DNA of 32,331 bases from Candidatus Omnitrophota bacterium (GTDB taxonomy: Bacteria; Hinthialibacterota; Hinthialibacteria; Hinthialibacterales; Hinthialibacteraceae). Below are positions 24,350-32,331 of the stretch, one piece after another. The stretch spans positions 1 through 32,331 of the forward strand of contig QZKN01000159.1 in the NCBI GenBank assembly GCA_003598175.1, written 5' to 3'. Within the stretch, counting starts at the first letter, position 1. Each line of letters begins with the position of its first letter. The position numbers were made by a program, and so were the translations under genes. A model generated the notes under the pieces. That model saw only the letters and a program-made list of their open reading frames with translations, did not search any database and was not told where the DNA came from.

Positions 24350-27300
24350 GACGAAACCTCCGTAGTTATATGTTTATGGGCGAATAACAAGTAGTAAATC
24401 ACGGGAATCACCAAAAGCGTAAATGCGGTCGAAGCAAAAATGCCGAAAATGATCGACCAGGCCAATCCGCTGAAGATGGGATCCAGTGTGATCACCACAT
24501 TTCCCAGCAGCGCGGTTCCCGCCGTCAGCAGAATCGGGCGAAAACGCACCGCGCCCGATTCGATCAAAGCGTCGCGCAACGATTTACCGTCGCGTAAAGC
24601 ATGATGTATGAAGTCGATCAAAAGAATCGAATTTCGCACGACGATTCCCGAGAGGGCAATCATGCCGATCATCGCGGTCGCGGTAAAGAACGTCGGATCT
24701 TCATACCCGCCCGCCGGAACATTGGTCAACACATTGAGCAGATAAAATCCCGGCATGATTCCGATCATCGTCAGCGGGATAGCGATCATGATCACGATCG
24801 GCATGAAGAACGAACCGGTCTCGATGATCAACAAAACGTAGATTCCCACCAATGCCGCGCCGAATGCAAGGCCGAGGTCGCGAAACACGTCCAACGTGAT
24901 TTTCCATTCCCCTTCTCCGCTCCACACCAGCGTGAAACCGGGCGGCAACGGATTCTCCTTGAAATAAGATTGCAGTTCCAGAATCGCTTCGGCGGGCGCG
25001 CGTCCGGCCATTTCTCCGAAAACGTATACCACCCGTTCGAGATTTTTGTGATAAATGGAGATATCCTGCGTGGTCTCGACAAAATAACCCAATTCCGCCA
25101 TCTGCACCAACGCGCCGGTTTCTCCTCTTACCGCGATATGAGAGAGATCCTCTTTGCCGGACCGTTCGGAACGAGGTAATTGCAGTAGAATGGTCAACGG
25201 ATTGCGCTCGGAAGGAACGTGAACCACGCCGGCATCCTGCCCGCCGAGCGCCAGGGCCAATGTCTGAGCGATCTGCTCGGATGAAATACCGTTCAACGCC
25301 GCTTTTTCACGATCCACTTCGAAAACCAGCTTCGTTTGCGCTGCTTCGACCATGTCGTCCACGTCAACCATCGCGCGAACGGATTCCATCCTGCGGCGAA
25401 CGATTTTGGCCGCCGCCGCCATTTCATCGTAGGTTTTGTCCGGCGCGCCGTAAATTTCGGCCACGACCGTCGAAATGACCGGCGGGCCGGGCGGCGTTTC
25501 CACGATTTTGACGTTGGCGCCGTATTGGTTACCAATCGCGGTGATGTCATTTCGCAACCGCAGCGCGATAGTGTGGCTTTGTTGTTTGCGGAAATCCTTC
25601 TCGACGAGATTGATGCGAATGTCGGCCAGATGGCTTCCCTTCCGGAAGTAGTAATGACGCACCATCCCATTAAAATCAATCGGCGACGCGACTCCGACGT
25701 ACGATGCGAAGTCGGTGATTTCCGGTACGCGCCGTAAAAAATCCTCATACTCGCGAACCACGGCGTCGGTTTCTTCCAACGTGGTTCCTTCCGGCATGTC
25801 GATCAGAATCTGAAACTCGTTTTTGTTATCGAACGGAAGCATTTTCAGAGGCACAAAACCGGTCAAAGCCGGAACGGCTGAGATTACCAGCAATACGGCG
25901 ACGCCCGTCAGCAATACATAGGATAATTTTTTCGAATCGATGAACGGTCCGATGATTCGGCTGTAGATCCGATACGTGAGAGTCTCTTGCAATACATATT
26001 TTTCTTTCTTGGCGACGCCGTATTCCCCTTTCAACACGTGATACGTCATCCAGGGTGTGATGGTAAACGCCACCAGCAGCGACATCAGCATGGCCAACGG
26101 CACGTTCAACGCCATCGGGGCCATATAAGGTCCCATCATACCTGTGATGAAAAACATGGGAACAAAAGAAATGATAACCGCCAGCGTCGCCAGAATGATC
26201 GGCGGCCGCACTTCGTCGACGGCGTAAAGAACCGATTCCCGCGGCCCGCGAATTTTCATGGTGAAATGGCGGTAAATGTTCTCCACATCGACGATCGGAT
26301 CATCCACCACCAATCCCAGCGAAAGCGTCAACGCGAACAGCGTCACCCGGTTGATGGTGTAACCGAGCATCATATTGAAAAACAGCGTCAATGCGAACGT
26401 GATCGGAACCGCAAACGCGACGATCAATCCTTCCCGCCAACCCAGCAAATAAGCGATCAGGGCGATGACCGTGATAATGGCGACCACCAGTCCTTCGACC
26501 AGTTCGTTGACTTTTTCGTCGGCGGATTCGCCGTAATTGCGGGTAACCAGAACTTCGATATTGTCCGGAATGACATGTTCCTTTAACTCATCCAGCTTAT
26601 CCAGAACCTCTTCCACCACCCATACCGCGTTCGTCCCTTTCTTTTTGGCAAGCGCAATGGTGACGGAGGGGTAACTTTGATCCTTGAATTCTTCGGAATA
26701 ACTTACTTTATGATGCGCCGCCGGTCCGAATCCGATTCGCGTGTAATTCTCCCGTTCTGCCGGACCATCGGTGATGACAGCGACATCTTTCAAATGCACC
26801 GGCTGCGATCGAAACACCCCCACAACCAAATCCTCGAGTTCCCGAATCGACGAAAAAACCTGCGAAGCTTCGACCAAAAATTGCGTATTATTACGCTCGA
26901 ACGAACCGGCAAGAATATTCACGTTGGTCGCGCGAATTTTTTGATCGATTTCAAGCGGCGTCAGTGAATGCGCCCGCAATCGCTCACTGTCCAATTCGAC
27001 TCGAATTTGACGCGGAGGTCCGCCGACGATGCACGTTCGGCCCGTGTTTTTCACTCCCTGCAAACGGTCGATCACTTCTTCGGACACGCGCCGAAGAGTG
27101 TATCCATCCGCTTCATTGCTATGCAATGTCAGCGTCAAAATCGGAACATCATCGATTTCAATCGGTTTGACCACCCAGCCGGCGACGACGGGAGGAACCT
27201 GATCGATATTTGACTCGATTTTGTTATATAACTTTAAAAGACTGTTCTCGCGGTCTTCACCGACGTAAAAACGAACCGTCACCACCGCCTGGCCGGGACT

Positions 27301-27579
27301 GGAAGTCGAATACACATACTCCACGCCGTCGATTTGCCACAGCAATTTTTCCAACCGCGTGGCCACGAGTCGCTCCACTTCTTCCGATGAAGCGCCCGGC
27401 ACGGAAACAAAAATATCGGCGAATGGAACCACTATCTGCGGCTCCTCTTCACGCGGCGTGATGAGAAGAGCCGCCGCGCCGACCAACAGCGAAAGCAAAA
27501 TCAGGACAATTGAAAGATTGCCATCCAAAAATACGGCAACAATTTTGCTGAACGGAGATAGTTTCACGTTTTCACTCAT
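24346..27579 (-). CDS. RND-family efflux pump inner-membrane subunit
   Basis: The 1077-residue product is a full-length AcrB-like transporter with the N-terminal membrane helix, porter loop with PGASSEEVE, and a second half repeating the pattern. The proton-relay segment GLVVDDPIVDVENI carries D426 and D427, matching the paired Asp of AcrB TM4, so proton coupling looks intact. It would be the inner-membrane trimer of a tripartite pump with the adaptor encoded 6 bp upstream. No outer-membrane channel gene is in the operon. The substrate is unknown; the operon context hints at sulfur or thiol compounds, or metals. Confidence 0.93.
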   Translation of the reverse strand: MSENVKLSPFSKIVAVFLDGNLSIVLILLSLLVGAAALLITPREEEPQIVVPFADIFVSVPGASSEEVERLVATRLEKLLWQIDGVEYVYSTSSPGQAVVTVRFYVGEDRENSLLKLYNKIESNIDQVPPVVAGWVVKPIEIDDVPILTLTLHSNEADGYTLRRVSEEVIDRLQGVKNTGRTCIVGGPPRQIRVELDSERLRAHSLTPLEIDQKIRATNVNILAGSFERNNTQFLVEASQVFSSIRELEDLVVGVFRSQPVHLKDVAVITDGPAERENYTRIGFGPAAHHKVSYSEEFKDQSYPSVTIALAKKKGTNAVWVVEEVLDKLDELKEHVIPDNIEVLVTRNYGESADEKVNELVEGLVVAIITVIALIAYLLGWREGLIVAFAVPITFALTLFFNMMLGYTINRVTLFALTLSLGLVVDDPIVDVENIYRHFTMKIRGPRESVLYAVDEVRPPIILATLAVIISFVPMFFITGMMGPYMAPMALNVPLAMLMSLLVAFTITPWMTYHVLKGEYGVAKKEKYVLQETLTYRIYSRIIGPFIDSKKLSYVLLTGVAVLLVISAVPALTGFVPLKMLPFDNKNEFQILIDMPEGTTLEETDAVVREYEDFLRRVPEITDFASYVGVASPIDFNGMVRHYYFRKGSHLADIRINLVEKDFRKQQSHTIALRLRNDITAIGNQYGANVKIVETPPGPPVISTVVAEIYGAPDKTYDEMAAAAKIVRRRMESVRAMVDVDDMVEAAQTKLVFEVDREKAALNGISSEQIAQTLALALGGQDAGVVHVPSERNPLTILLQLPRSERSGKEDLSHIAVRGETGALVQMAELGYFVETTQDISIYHKNLERVVYVFGEMAGRAPAEAILELQSYFKENPLPPGFTLVWSGEGEWKITLDVFRDLGLAFGAALVGIYVLLIIETGSFFMPIVIMIAIPLTMIGIMPGFYLLNVLTNVPAGGYEDPTFFTATAMIGMIALSGIVVRNSILLIDFIHHALRDGKSLRDALIESGAVRFRPILLTAGTALLGNVVITLDPIFSGLAWSIIFGIFASTAFTLLVIPVIYYLLFAHKHITTEVSS

Positions 27580-27585
27580 TATCGT

Positions 27586-28653
27586 TTACGCCTCCGCCGC
27601 CGGGACCACGACTTCGTCTCCTTCATTCAATCCGGATAATACCTCAATGTCGCCATTCCATTGCCTGCCGGTTCGCACCGCTCGTGTATTTATTTTTTTG
27701 TCCACTTTTAATGTGACCATTTCCAATTGGCCCACTTTACGCACCGATTTGGCGGGAATCACCAAAAATTTGACTGGCTCCAGCGGAATGCTGATTCTGC
27801 CGAACATGCCGGGAAAAATGCCCGATTCTCGCGGGATGCCGACTTTCATCAAAACCGATCGGCTGGCCTGGTCGGCGGACGGAACGATTTCCTCCACCGT
27901 ACCCGTCATTTCCTTCGAAATCGCATCGATCATGACCCGGACCTGATCGCCGATCTTCAATCGTCCCGCCAATCGTTCACGAACCGCCACTTCCACTCGC
28001 AAATTGCCCGGATCGTACATGGTAAGCAACGATTGACCCGGCGAAGCCAAATCGCCGGGATCACACGACTTTTCGATGATGACGCCGTTCGAAGTGGCGA
28101 AAATTTTCGCGTGTGAGCGCATGACTTCCGCCTCGCGCACCTGTTGTTGCGCCTGATCCAACCGCGCTTTGGCGATTCGTTCCGCACTGACCATGTCGTC
28201 ATAGGCGTTCTGCGTGATCGATTGAGTTTTCAGCAAGGATTCGTATCGTTCTCGGTCCCGAGTGGCCTTATCGAGAGTTGCCTTGGCCGCATCCACGGCA
28301 TTGCGTGATTGCTCCAGGCGGGAATTCAAATCCCGATCGTCCAACGTGATCAATAGATCCCCCTTTTTGACCGCATCGCCCGGCTTTACATTAACCGTCA
28401 GGATCGATGCCAGTATCTTGCTGGCGATGTTGGTTGTGCTTTTGGATTGGATCGAACCTACCGCCTCGGCGGTGTGATCCATCTCCTTATAATGAGCGGT
28501 TACGACGACCACATTTTCCGTCGCATGACTTTTTTCCGAAAGCAAACCGGGTTCGACTCTACCGGGAGTGAATGATCCCTGCATCCAAAACAGTAGAGCC
28601 AGCAACACCAACAATCCAACAACGACGATAACGATGTTTTTTATCAGATCCAT
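27586..28653 (-). CDS. RND efflux periplasmic adaptor (membrane fusion) protein
   Basis: The 355-residue product has an N-terminal membrane anchor (IVIVVVGLLVLLALLFW), a lipoyl/barrel-sandwich half starting VNVKPGDAVKKGDLLITLDD, a long helical hairpin (about 110-170, LEQSRNAVDAAKATLDKA) and the second lipoyl half with SCDPGDLASPGQSLL. This is the standard HlyD/AcrA layout. ATG 28653 is chosen because GGAGG lies 10 nt upstream; the earlier in-frame TTG at 28671 would translate that ribosome site. It is the first gene of the minus-strand operon. Confidence 0.92.
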   Translation of the reverse strand: MDLIKNIVIVVVGLLVLLALLFWMQGSFTPGRVEPGLLSEKSHATENVVVVTAHYKEMDHTAEAVGSIQSKSTTNIASKILASILTVNVKPGDAVKKGDLLITLDDRDLNSRLEQSRNAVDAAKATLDKATRDRERYESLLKTQSITQNAYDDMVSAERIAKARLDQAQQQVREAEVMRSHAKIFATSNGVIIEKSCDPGDLASPGQSLLTMYDPGNLRVEVAVRERLAGRLKIGDQVRVMIDAISKEMTGTVEEIVPSADQASRSVLMKVGIPRESGIFPGMFGRISIPLEPVKFLVIPAKSVRKVGQLEMVTLKVDKKINTRAVRTGRQWNGDIEVLSGLNEGDEVVVPAAEA

Positions 28654-28714
28654 CGAAGTGATTCCTCCCAAACTCTTTTTTTTCCATGAAAATGTCGATT
28701 CATCGCATTCCTAT

Positions 28715-28768
28715 GCGGGCAGGATGCCCGCGCTCCGACTCGAACCGGAGCGCGGACGTCTCGTCCGC
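28715..28768. repeat. Three consecutive hairpins in the ArsR/RND intergenic region
   Basis: GCGGGCA-GGA-TGCCCGC (28715-28731), GCGCTCCG with CGGAGCGC (28730-28753, 8-nt loop) and GCGGACG-TCT-CGTCCGC (28752-28768) overlap end to end. The first and third share the cores CAGGATG and CGTCTCG with repeats elsewhere in the window. They lie in the leader of the minus-strand operon. Confidence 0.6.
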
Positions 28769-28887
28769 TTCTGTAAACATTCATGTTCCTCTTTCGTTGT
28801 AACCATCCGGTCATGGGCGGTTATCTGTTTTAAACTTTGGCAGCGATTGAAGAAAAAGTAAACATCAACCCCTTCAATTCAATAATT

Positions 28888-28921
28888 TACTATAGTATAA
28901 TAGTACTTAAGTATATTGCAA
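28888..28921. promoter_or_regulatory. Overlapping divergent promoters with two operators
   Basis: Two 10-bp palindromes of one consensus TACTWWAGTA lie at 28888-28897 (TACTATAGTA) and 28904-28913 (TACTTAAGTA), centres 16 bp apart. A perfect TATAAT at 28896-28901 would serve the plus-strand ArsR gene. On the minus strand TTGCAA (28921 to 28916) and TATACT (28899 to 28894), 16 nt apart, would serve the RND operon. A regulator bound at both sites would block both directions. Confidence 0.65.
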
Positions 28922-28981
28922 GAGGAAAAATAAAAAAACTTCATGTTTCCACTTCGAAACCGACAGACGCGAGGACAGGGA

Positions 28982-29320
28982 ATGTATCAAAACGATGAAT
29001 TACTGGATCTGATTGCACAACGGCTGAAAGCGATGGCGGAACCGACGCGAATGAAAATTCTAAATCTTTTAAAAAACAGAGAATTTAGCGTGGGAGAAAT
29101 AGCGGAACAATTGGGATTGAAGCATGGCACCGCATCCGCCAATTTGAACGCTCTTCATAAAGCAGGATTGGTCTCGTTTCGCAAAGACGGAACGCGGGCG
29201 TTGTACCGCATCAGCAGCGATATGGTGTTTAAAGTGTGCCACGCCGTTTGCGAGACGTTGAAGGAGGAATTCGAAGAAAAAGCGAAATTGACTCAAGTCA
29301 TGCCATCGCGCGGGAAGTGA
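28982..29320 (+). CDS. ArsR/SmtB-family transcriptional regulator
   Basis: The 112-residue product has the ArsR winged helix: LKAMAEPTRMKILNLLKN, then FSVGEIAEQLGLKHGTASANLNALHKAGLVSFRKDG as helix-turn-helix and wing start. The last helix holds two cysteines, VCHAVC, in the position used for thiol or metal sensing in several family members; the classical ArsR ELCVC motif in the recognition helix is missing. GAGG lies 7 nt before ATG 28982; the upstream ATG 28943 lacks a site. It is divergent from the RND/sulfur operon and likely represses both. It converges with the HD-GYP gene, with 13 bp between the stops. Confidence 0.92.
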   Translation: MYQNDELLDLIAQRLKAMAEPTRMKILNLLKNREFSVGEIAEQLGLKHGTASANLNALHKAGLVSFRKDGTRALYRISSDMVFKVCHAVCETLKEEFEEKAKLTQVMPSRGK

Positions 29321-29333
29321 CTTTTGCATGAGA

Positions 29334-30305
29334 TTATCCCACTTTAATCACCGCATTGGGTTTCGGGGAATAGAATAAGGTCGCAAAATTTTCAAAAAGA
29401 TCCCAACCGACGTGATCCAAAAACTCTTTTTTGATAATTTTCAACGAATCGAAAGTCGGATGACGCACACGATACGACTGCTGCGTATTGAGAGCATCAA
29501 ATGTTTCCGCCAACGAACAAATCCGCGCATAAACGCTGATTTGTTTTTCCCGCAAACCAAACGGATATCCGCTTCCGTCGCCGCGTTCGTGATGCTGCAA
29601 AACAATCTTCATCGCGTCGGTGGAAAGATTAAGATTTGATAAAATTTCGGCGCCGATTTTCGGATGGTTTCTGATCCGTTGCATTTCTTCCTGCGTAAGT
29701 CTGCCCCTTCGTTCGAGAATTTCACGCGGAAGAGATAACATGCCGATGTCGTGAAAGAAAAACCCGGGACCGATTTCACGAATAAGTTTTTCCTTGTTTT
29801 CTCCCAACAATCGATGCGTCAGAGCCAATCCGAACACGCAAACATGAATGGCATGAGTGTGAAATTCATGAAATAGTCTACTCTGCAACGCCAATTGATG
29901 CGCCGCTCGCCGGTCCTGGAACATCAATTTCACCACCGATTGCATGATATTTTCAGTGGCATTCAACACATCGGATGAAAAATCCTGATCAAAAATCCAC
30001 TTGGCAATGGTCGAAGACAAATCCAACGTTTTTTCACATTTTTCTTCAATGGAAATGGTTTCATCATCCACTACTTTTTCAAGTTTTTTATTGATAAATT
30101 GTTGATATTTTTCCAAATCCTCCGGCGCCACCCACAGATCCGAAACATGATTCTTTTTTAACGCGCCGATATTGTCGGACGTGATCGGCGTGGACATTTT
30201 GCGGTATAAAATATATCGATCGCCTCTTCGCATATAAATATCGAATTCGGCGAGGTCGCCCGCGCCGAGTTCCGCAATAGGGAGAGGCATATACTCGTCG
30301 GCCAT
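29334..30305 (-). CDS. HD-GYP domain protein, probable c-di-GMP phosphodiesterase
   Basis: The 323-residue product has an N-terminal DUF3391-like region (about 1-80, GDLAEFDIYMRRGDRYILY) and a C-terminal HD-GYP domain. The metal-binding pair is H185-D186 in FFHDIGML, with HHERGDGSGYP ending in G246-Y247-P248. Both hallmarks are intact, so it likely hydrolyses cyclic di-GMP in the cytoplasm. The start at 30305 has only a weak ribosome site. It appears to be transcribed alone. Confidence 0.92.
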   Translation of the reverse strand: MADEYMPLPIAELGAGDLAEFDIYMRRGDRYILYRKMSTPITSDNIGALKKNHVSDLWVAPEDLEKYQQFINKKLEKVVDDETISIEEKCEKTLDLSSTIAKWIFDQDFSSDVLNATENIMQSVVKLMFQDRRAAHQLALQSRLFHEFHTHAIHVCVFGLALTHRLLGENKEKLIREIGPGFFFHDIGMLSLPREILERRGRLTQEEMQRIRNHPKIGAEILSNLNLSTDAMKIVLQHHERGDGSGYPFGLREKQISVYARICSLAETFDALNTQQSYRVRHPTFDSLKIIKKEFLDHVGWDLFENFATLFYSPKPNAVIKVG

Positions 30306-30489
30306 ACCGATTACTTTCAGTACAAAGAAGAATACGAAAATCTTTATTTACGAACCGTGAATGAACATAAAAATCGATTCTGATTTAAACTAGCAATTTG
30401 GATGCCAGTTGATAGAATCTGAGTGGCGTCGATGAAATGGAATGGCCGCGGTTTGATGCGTTTTTTGCGGGTGGTGTATATATATCTTA

Positions 30490-30681
30490 TTAGGAAGCTT
30501 TCAGGAAATGGTTATTCCAAAAACGAGCCAGCATGGCAAGCATGTTTTTGATAACAGGCCAATGCTTTTTATTTTTGGGAACGTCAACGAGCATACACTG
30601 ATTTCTTCGTGTAAAATGCTGAAACGTGGCAATTTGCACGGAATCCCTTGGAATACAATAGCGATTTTTGTATTTCCGCAT
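30490..30681 (-). CDS. Possible 63-residue protein, unrecognised
   Basis: A basic frame with ATG at 30681 and AAGG 8 nt upstream encodes a product rich in Lys, Arg and aromatic residues, with no recognised motif. It sits in an otherwise non-coding 715-bp stretch between the HD-GYP and response regulator genes. It could be a small gene or chance. The 184 bp between it and the HD-GYP start show nothing else. Confidence 0.25.
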   Translation of the reverse strand: MRKYKNRYCIPRDSVQIATFQHFTRRNQCMLVDVPKNKKHWPVIKNMLAMLARFWNNHFLKAS

Positions 30682-31020
30682 TAGAGTACCTTCATAATTC
30701 GCACTTATTCATTCGCACCAATCGATTGATTCCTGATTGGTTCGATCTATAAACGATTGAAAGGTAAAGTAGTAATCATCAAATCCTTCCACAGGTGAAT
30801 TTAAGCAAATGGAAGGCCAAAAATCATTGGTTATGATAACCATTTGATTCACAACGAGTTTAACGATTCAATCAAGTCGTCTTTCGATTGAGTGCTATTC
30901 AGATTTCCACTCAAAATGAAAGTTTCTCAAAAATGGAAAATTATTTTGATAGACTCCTGCCTTTTTTTTGAGATTTGTGAAGAATAGAGATCCAGAAGTG
31001 TAATCCACAACGTTACACGG
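30682..31020. other. AT-rich intergenic stretch
   Basis: No gene is supported. TGGTTAT-G-ATAACCA (30828-30842) is a perfect palindrome with a 1-nt centre, operator-like. GTGTAA (30998-31003) and TTACAC (31013-31018) form a short stem just after the response regulator stop, a weak candidate for its transcript end. Confidence 0.35.
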
Positions 31021-31500
31021 TCATGATTCCAATGCAAGCATTTCTTTAAGAACTTCCAATGGATGAGATGCGGTTTCCAGATTGTCCAGACGGGCAAGCA
31101 TCGCAAAATCCGATGCATATTTTTTTCGAAACCGTTTCATGTATGCATCCTTGAGTATTTCGAGTAAATCATCCAATTCATACGGTTTGGGTAGATAACT
31201 GAACGCGCCGAGTTCCTTGCACTCCGTCGCAAAATCCAACGATCCGTGTCCGGTTAAAATGATGACTTCGAGAAACGCATGTTCCTCTTTGAGGATTTTC
31301 AACACCTGACAACCATCCAGGCCCGGCATCTTTAAATCGAGAAGAGCGATGTCGATTTCCGTCTGCTTTGCCGCATCGATTGCTTCTTGCCCGTTGGCGG
31401 CTTTGGCGACTTCGAAATTTCTCATTTCCAACCGCTGCGCGATGGAATTTAGAAATTTCACTTCGTCATCGACTATGAGGAGTCTCACTTTTTTAGACAC
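31021..31500 (-). CDS. Single-domain response regulator
   Basis: The 159-residue product is a CheY-like receiver with D11-D12, phosphoacceptor D55 in LLDLKMPGLDG, switch T83 and K105, all intact. About 35 helical residues follow with no DNA-binding or enzyme domain. It starts with GTG at 31500, with GGTGA 6 nt upstream. It lies 15 bp downstream of an anion transporter gene and is probably in the same transcript, so it may relay a signal tied to that transporter or be fed by a remote kinase. Confidence 0.92.
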   Translation of the reverse strand: MSKKVRLLIVDDEVKFLNSIAQRLEMRNFEVAKAANGQEAIDAAKQTEIDIALLDLKMPGLDGCQVLKILKEEHAFLEVIILTGHGSLDFATECKELGAFSYLPKPYELDDLLEILKDAYMKRFRKKYASDFAMLARLDNLETASHPLEVLKEMLALES

Positions 31501-31515
31501 AGCGAATCACCGTCC

Positions 31516-32331
31516 TTATGCTACAGAACCGTTGATGAATCCCATCCATCGCCAATATCCCAAAAATACCCATAACCACATCACAAGAAAAGAAAGGATG
31601 AGAATGCAAAAACCATGCTTAAAGAAATCGCCAAGCGTAACCAACTGCTCGCCCGTCAACGGATCCTTGGCCATAGTGTAAGCGATAGCGTTGTTCGGCG
31701 TGCCGATAATGAACATGTGGGCAAAGGACGAGGCGAAGGCGGTGGCCAGTCCGACCATCAACGGGGAGGTCTGGGAAATGATCGCCATCGGCACGGTAAT
31801 CGGGCCGATGGCGGAAACCGTCGCGCCGTCGCTCATGAAATTGGTGGCAATGCCGGTGAACAGGCTGGTGGCCATGGCGAGTCCCGTGCCGGAATGCATG
31901 AAATCGGGTAAAATCGCGACAAAACGATCGGCCAGATACAGCGCCGCGCCGGTGGCTTCCAACCCTTTGCCCATCGCGCAGGCGCTGGCATAAAGAGCCA
32001 CGACCTCCCATTGAATTTTCGAAATGTCCTGCCAGCGGAGAATGCGAAAGATGTTGAGCAGCACAATACATAAAATAACGGGACCGCCCATGCCAAAGCG
32101 ATCGCTGCACGTGACCCACAAAACGATCAGAAGAATCAGAACCGCGGCCGTGATATATTCTTTCCGCGTCATCGGTCCGATCTTTCGTGAAGCCTGACGA
32201 ACCAACGTAGAAATATTCAAACTTTTCACCTGAATCCGGCGGCGGAAAGCAAAATAAAAATACAGGCCGACGACGAGAGCCATGACGGGAACGAAGGGAA
32301 GACCGTATTTGACCCATTCGCCGAATGTGGG
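31516..32331 (-). CDS. SLC13/DASS-family anion transporter, 5' end outside window
   Basis: The visible 271 residues are the C-terminal part of a membrane transporter. The frame is open to the window edge, beginning with TFGEWVKYGLPFVPV, so the start lies beyond 32331. The segments ATNFMSDGATVSAIGPI and IIGTPNNAIAYTMA match the substrate- and sodium-binding signature regions of SLC13 (sodium:sulfate or dicarboxylate symporters), and about eight membrane segments are present. The substrate cannot be assigned. The gene ends 15 bp before the response regulator. Confidence 0.85.
   Translation of the reverse strand, partial: PTFGEWVKYGLPFVPVMALVVGLYFYFAFRRRIQVKSLNISTLVRQASRKIGPMTRKEYITAAVLILLIVLWVTCSDRFGMGGPVILCIVLLNIFRILRWQDISKIQWEVVALYASACAMGKGLEATGAALYLADRFVAILPDFMHSGTGLAMATSLFTGIATNFMSDGATVSAIGPITVPMAIISQTSPLMVGLATAFASSFAHMFIIGTPNNAIAYTMAKDPLTGEQLVTLGDFFKHGFCILILSFLVMWLWVFLGYWRWMGFINGSVA

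Noticed and set aside
25987..26586. 199-residue plus-strand open frame inside the RND gene
   Set aside because: Composition dominated by His, Arg, Asn and Asp is the antisense of membrane segments; the RND reading is certain.
30998..31018. Intrinsic terminator after the response regulator
   Set aside because: The 6-bp stem has a 9-nt loop and no T-run directly after it; kept only as a weak structure.

Overview
The window reads as a chromosomal segment of an uncultured Gram-negative bacterium of moderate GC content. An RND pump with its periplasmic adaptor implies an outer membrane. The mix of a lamin-tail/CotH/beta-helix secreted protein, a pectate-lyase-3 protein, a Maf/DUF115 protein and AT-set hairpin repeats is typical of deep-branching lineages near the PVC or FCB groups, but no marker gene here fixes the phylum. 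No rRNA, tRNA or CRISPR array was found.

Layout. 1-522 is non-coding and carries a consensus leftward promoter and four perfect stem-loops. 523-3670 holds a secreted beta-helix protein convergent with a Maf-type glycosyltransferase-like protein. 3768-4447 is an MNT/HEPN toxin-antitoxin pair in which the HEPN catalytic His is Tyr. 4501-5883 is a radical SAM protein ending at a clear terminator. 5946-6345 is an HU-like gene under a promoter overlapped by a 23-bp palindrome. 6346-8557 holds a GNAT acetyltransferase, a small unknown gene and hairpin repeats. 8558-14203 is a YtrA-type GntR/ABC operon (regulator, ATPase, two membrane proteins) followed by a DUF4097-like lipoprotein. 14315-18184 is a 1289-residue multidomain secreted protein with a TTG start. 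18185-21456 is an AT-rich accessory island: a ParA ATPase with a small helical partner, a decayed IS1634-type transposase and an orphan antitoxin-like gene.

21571-28653 (minus) is a tightly packed six-gene operon: RND adaptor, RND pump, DUF2892 membrane protein, a 51-residue Cys-rich membrane protein, a CoA-disulfide-reductase/rhodanese fusion and a flavodoxin-like reductase. It diverges from an ArsR-family regulator, and two copies of the palindrome TACTWWAGTA lie in the shared promoter. The gene set suggests reactive-sulfur or thiol-stress handling coupled to efflux; this is inference. 29334-32331 (minus) holds an HD-GYP protein, a single-domain response regulator and the 3' part of an SLC13-type anion transporter that runs off the window.

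The most notable items are the ArsR/RND/sulfur operon with its unannotated 51-residue protein, the ParA plus partner island, the His-to-Tyr HEPN toxin, and a dispersed family of intergenic hairpins whose stems vary while staying complementary around fixed loop cores.
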